From contig JAEXCN010000072.1 in the NCBI GenBank assembly GCA_023402175.1, positions 1-35,418 on the forward strand: DNA of 35,418 bases, read 5' to 3'. Position 1 is the first letter of the stretch; every line of letters starts with the position of its first letter. The position numbers and the translations under genes were made by a program. The notes under the pieces were generated by a model that worked only from the letters and a program-made list of their open reading frames with translations, was not told where the DNA came from and made no database searches. Positions 34,285 to 35,418 of this stretch are shown in pieces. This DNA is from Pseudomonadota bacterium. Its GTDB lineage: Bacteria > Myxococcota_A > Polyangia > Polyangiales > Polyangiaceae.

Positions 34285-34968
34285 TCATTCGAACGCATCT
34301 CGTCGGTTTCGAGATGCGTTCTGGCGTCTGGCTGGCCGAATCGCGGCGACGTCACGGCTCCAGTACGAGGCAGACGCGATGACGCCGGCGAGCGCCGTCG
34401 CGCCGACGAGCCATGAGCGGTGCTCGAGCCCGAGGATGATCCCGACGACGGCGGCGTACTGCAGCGCGGTCGCGACCTTTCCGGCGAGGTTCGCTGGTCG
34501 AACGGTCGCCTGACGACGGCGCTCCGGATCGGCGGCGAGCCTCACCGCGAGCGCGGCCTCACCGATCTCGCGTGTTCCGAGGAGGACCATCTCGACGAAC
34601 GACATCGCGCCGAACGCGGTCAGCGATCCGACGACGGTGACCACGAACACCTTGTCGGTGAAGCCGTCGAGCGCAGCGCCTGTCCGACTCACCTGGTGGA
34701 AGCGGCGCGCATACCAGCCGTCGAGCAGATCGGTGGCGCCTGCGACGAGCAGGAGGCCGATGCCCCATCTTGCGTGCCCGAGGGTCAGCGGGAACGCGGC
34801 TGCGAGCGGGATTCGCGACAGACTGAGCAGCCCGGGCACACGCACGAGGTCGCGGGCGGAGAGGTCTTTCCAGACCCGCCACGTCGGAACAGCAGCGACG
34901 TCGGGAGCGCGCAGACGTGTCTCGGTCAGTGCCGCGCGTGATCCCCGGACGTCGGTGGCGTTCACCAT
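34285..34968 (-). CDS. CDP-alcohol phosphatidyltransferase family protein
   Basis: 227 aa from the ATG at 34968. The family signature DGx2ARx8Gx3Dx3D is complete: DGWYAR, an 8-residue spacer, then GAALDGFTD. It is preceded by LLSLSRIPLAAAFPL and followed by several membrane helices (VFVVTVVGSLTAFG, ALQYAAVVGIILGL, WLVGATALAGVIASASYW). Enzymes of this type swap CMP in a CDP-alcohol for another alcohol at the inner membrane, for example phosphatidylglycerophosphate synthase PgsA; the acceptor here is unknown. The N-terminal ~45 residues before the first helix are longer than usual, and the start has no good ribosome binding site, so a later start is possible. Confidence 0.88.
   Translation of the reverse strand: MVNATDVRGSRAALTETRLRAPDVAAVPTWRVWKDLSARDLVRVPGLLSLSRIPLAAAFPLTLGHARWGIGLLLVAGATDLLDGWYARRFHQVSRTGAALDGFTDKVFVVTVVGSLTAFGAMSFVEMVLLGTREIGEAALAVRLAADPERRRQATVRPANLAGKVATALQYAAVVGIILGLEHRSWLVGATALAGVIASASYWSRDVAAIRPARRQNASRNRRDAFE
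34291..34321. terminator. Hairpin between/within convergent 3' ends
   Basis: GAACGCATCTC (34291-34301) and GAGATGCGTTC (34311-34321) form a perfect 11-bp stem with a 9-nt loop. It is 14 bp beyond the stop of the coiled-coil gene, inside the last codons of the CDP-alcohol transferase gene. It could terminate the plus-strand transcript; no T-run follows. Confidence 0.5.
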
Positions 34969-35145
34969 GAGGAGAAGCGACGCAAGCGATGTGCCTCTGC
35001 TCGCTCTTCACGGACGCGCCGTGTTTTCCGCGCTCGCGGAGGCGCGTGGACGAGCTGTGCTCTTCCGCGCACTGCGCGCCAGCGAGCGCTGGCGCCTCAG
35101 CGGCGCCGAGGATCCGAGCGCCGGCGCTCGCTTCCGGCTCTTCCG

Positions 35146-35418
35146 TCATCGATGCGGGCAGCACGCGTGTGCGTGTCCGCCGGTGAGCCCAATCTGATTG
35201 GCGAGCCCCGCCGTCGACCACAAACCGAACGCGAGCACGAGCGCGCCTGCCGAACGTCGGATCACGACCGAACGCGCAAACGCCTTCACGACGCGACCTG
35301 CGACGAGGCCGAGCGCGAGCATCACGGGGAGCGTTCCGATGCCGAATGCCGCCATCGTCAGCGCCGCGAGCGCGGGGGATTCGGCGCTCGCCGCGAGCGC
35401 AAGTGCTCCGTAGAGGAG
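35146..35418 (-). CDS. TauE/UreH-like membrane protein, C-terminal part (cut by window edge)
   Basis: The last ~90 residues of a protein whose start lies beyond the right end. The readable frame gives LLYGALALAASAES, then MAAFGIGTLPVMLALGLVAG and a last helix SAGALVLAFGLWSTAGLANQ. This LYGAL...AFGxGTxP pattern is that of the sulfite exporter TauE/SafE-like, UreH/DsbD-type transmembrane domain, often tied to metal or cytochrome biogenesis. The extreme C-terminus GGHAHACCPHR is rich in His and Cys and could bind a metal such as copper. Apparent start Met at 35355 is internal. The function depends on the missing N-terminal half. Confidence 0.7.
   Translation of the reverse strand, partial: LLYGALALAASAESPALAALTMAAFGIGTLPVMLALGLVAGRVVKAFARSVVIRRSAGALVLAFGLWSTAGLANQIGLTGGHAHACCPHR

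Overview
The window looks like chromosomal DNA of a myxobacterium (Myxococcota, probably a Polyangiales-type lineage). It has very high GC, a MYXO-CTERM sorting tail on one protein, an IgGFc-binding-type surface protein, a "NCGACG" Cys-rich lipoprotein, hybrid Ser/Thr kinases and a sigma-54 activator. The lineage is inferred from these families; there is no rRNA or tRNA to confirm it. I see no insertion sequence, CRISPR array or phage gene.

Layout. Positions 1-2740 (minus): a glutathione S-transferase-like protein, a GQSN/SGNH esterase lipoprotein and a HiPIP-type iron-sulfur protein. 2919-5267: an unusual LysR-Rnk fusion regulator (minus), divergent from a short RaiA/HPF-like ribosome-associated protein and a two-CBS protein (plus). 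5270-8001 (minus): an FAD oxidoreductase and a polysaccharide pyruvyl transferase, 8 bp apart. 8323-12790 (minus): a translationally coupled trio of thrombospondin-type-3/OmpA-like outer-membrane protein, HEAT-repeat protein and exonuclease VII small subunit. 12877-13560 (minus): GTP cyclohydrolase II. 13905-15297 (plus): a two-domain VOC protein, a 21-bp tandem repeat and a charged coiled-coil protein.

15357-23588 (minus) is the most distinctive block. Seven genes run in one direction with small gaps or ATGA overlaps: a barrel-like exported protein, an ECF sigma factor, a single-span membrane protein, then four predicted lipoproteins. The lipoproteins are a Cys-rich repeat protein, a seven-repeat WGSxxDVW propeller, a seven-repeat RCC1 propeller and an IgGFc-binding-type protein. 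It reads as a self-regulated cell-surface display operon. 23691-25570 (minus): a MYXO-CTERM protein followed 5 bp later by holA.

25855-34276 (plus) is a signalling block: a membrane Ser/Thr kinase with a PEGA-like sensor domain, a 1177-aa kinase/AAA/repeat protein overlapping a GAF-like sigma-54 activator, then a PAS-LuxR regulator and a coiled-coil protein. The last two genes are each preceded by a sequence with exact -24/-12 spacing for sigma-54 and by inverted repeats sharing the half-site TACGG, so the activator probably drives its own neighbours. The window ends (minus) with a CDP-alcohol phosphatidyltransferase and the C-terminus of a TauE/UreH-like membrane protein cut by the window edge.

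All calls come from reading the sequence and remembered family motifs. No database search or structure prediction was run.
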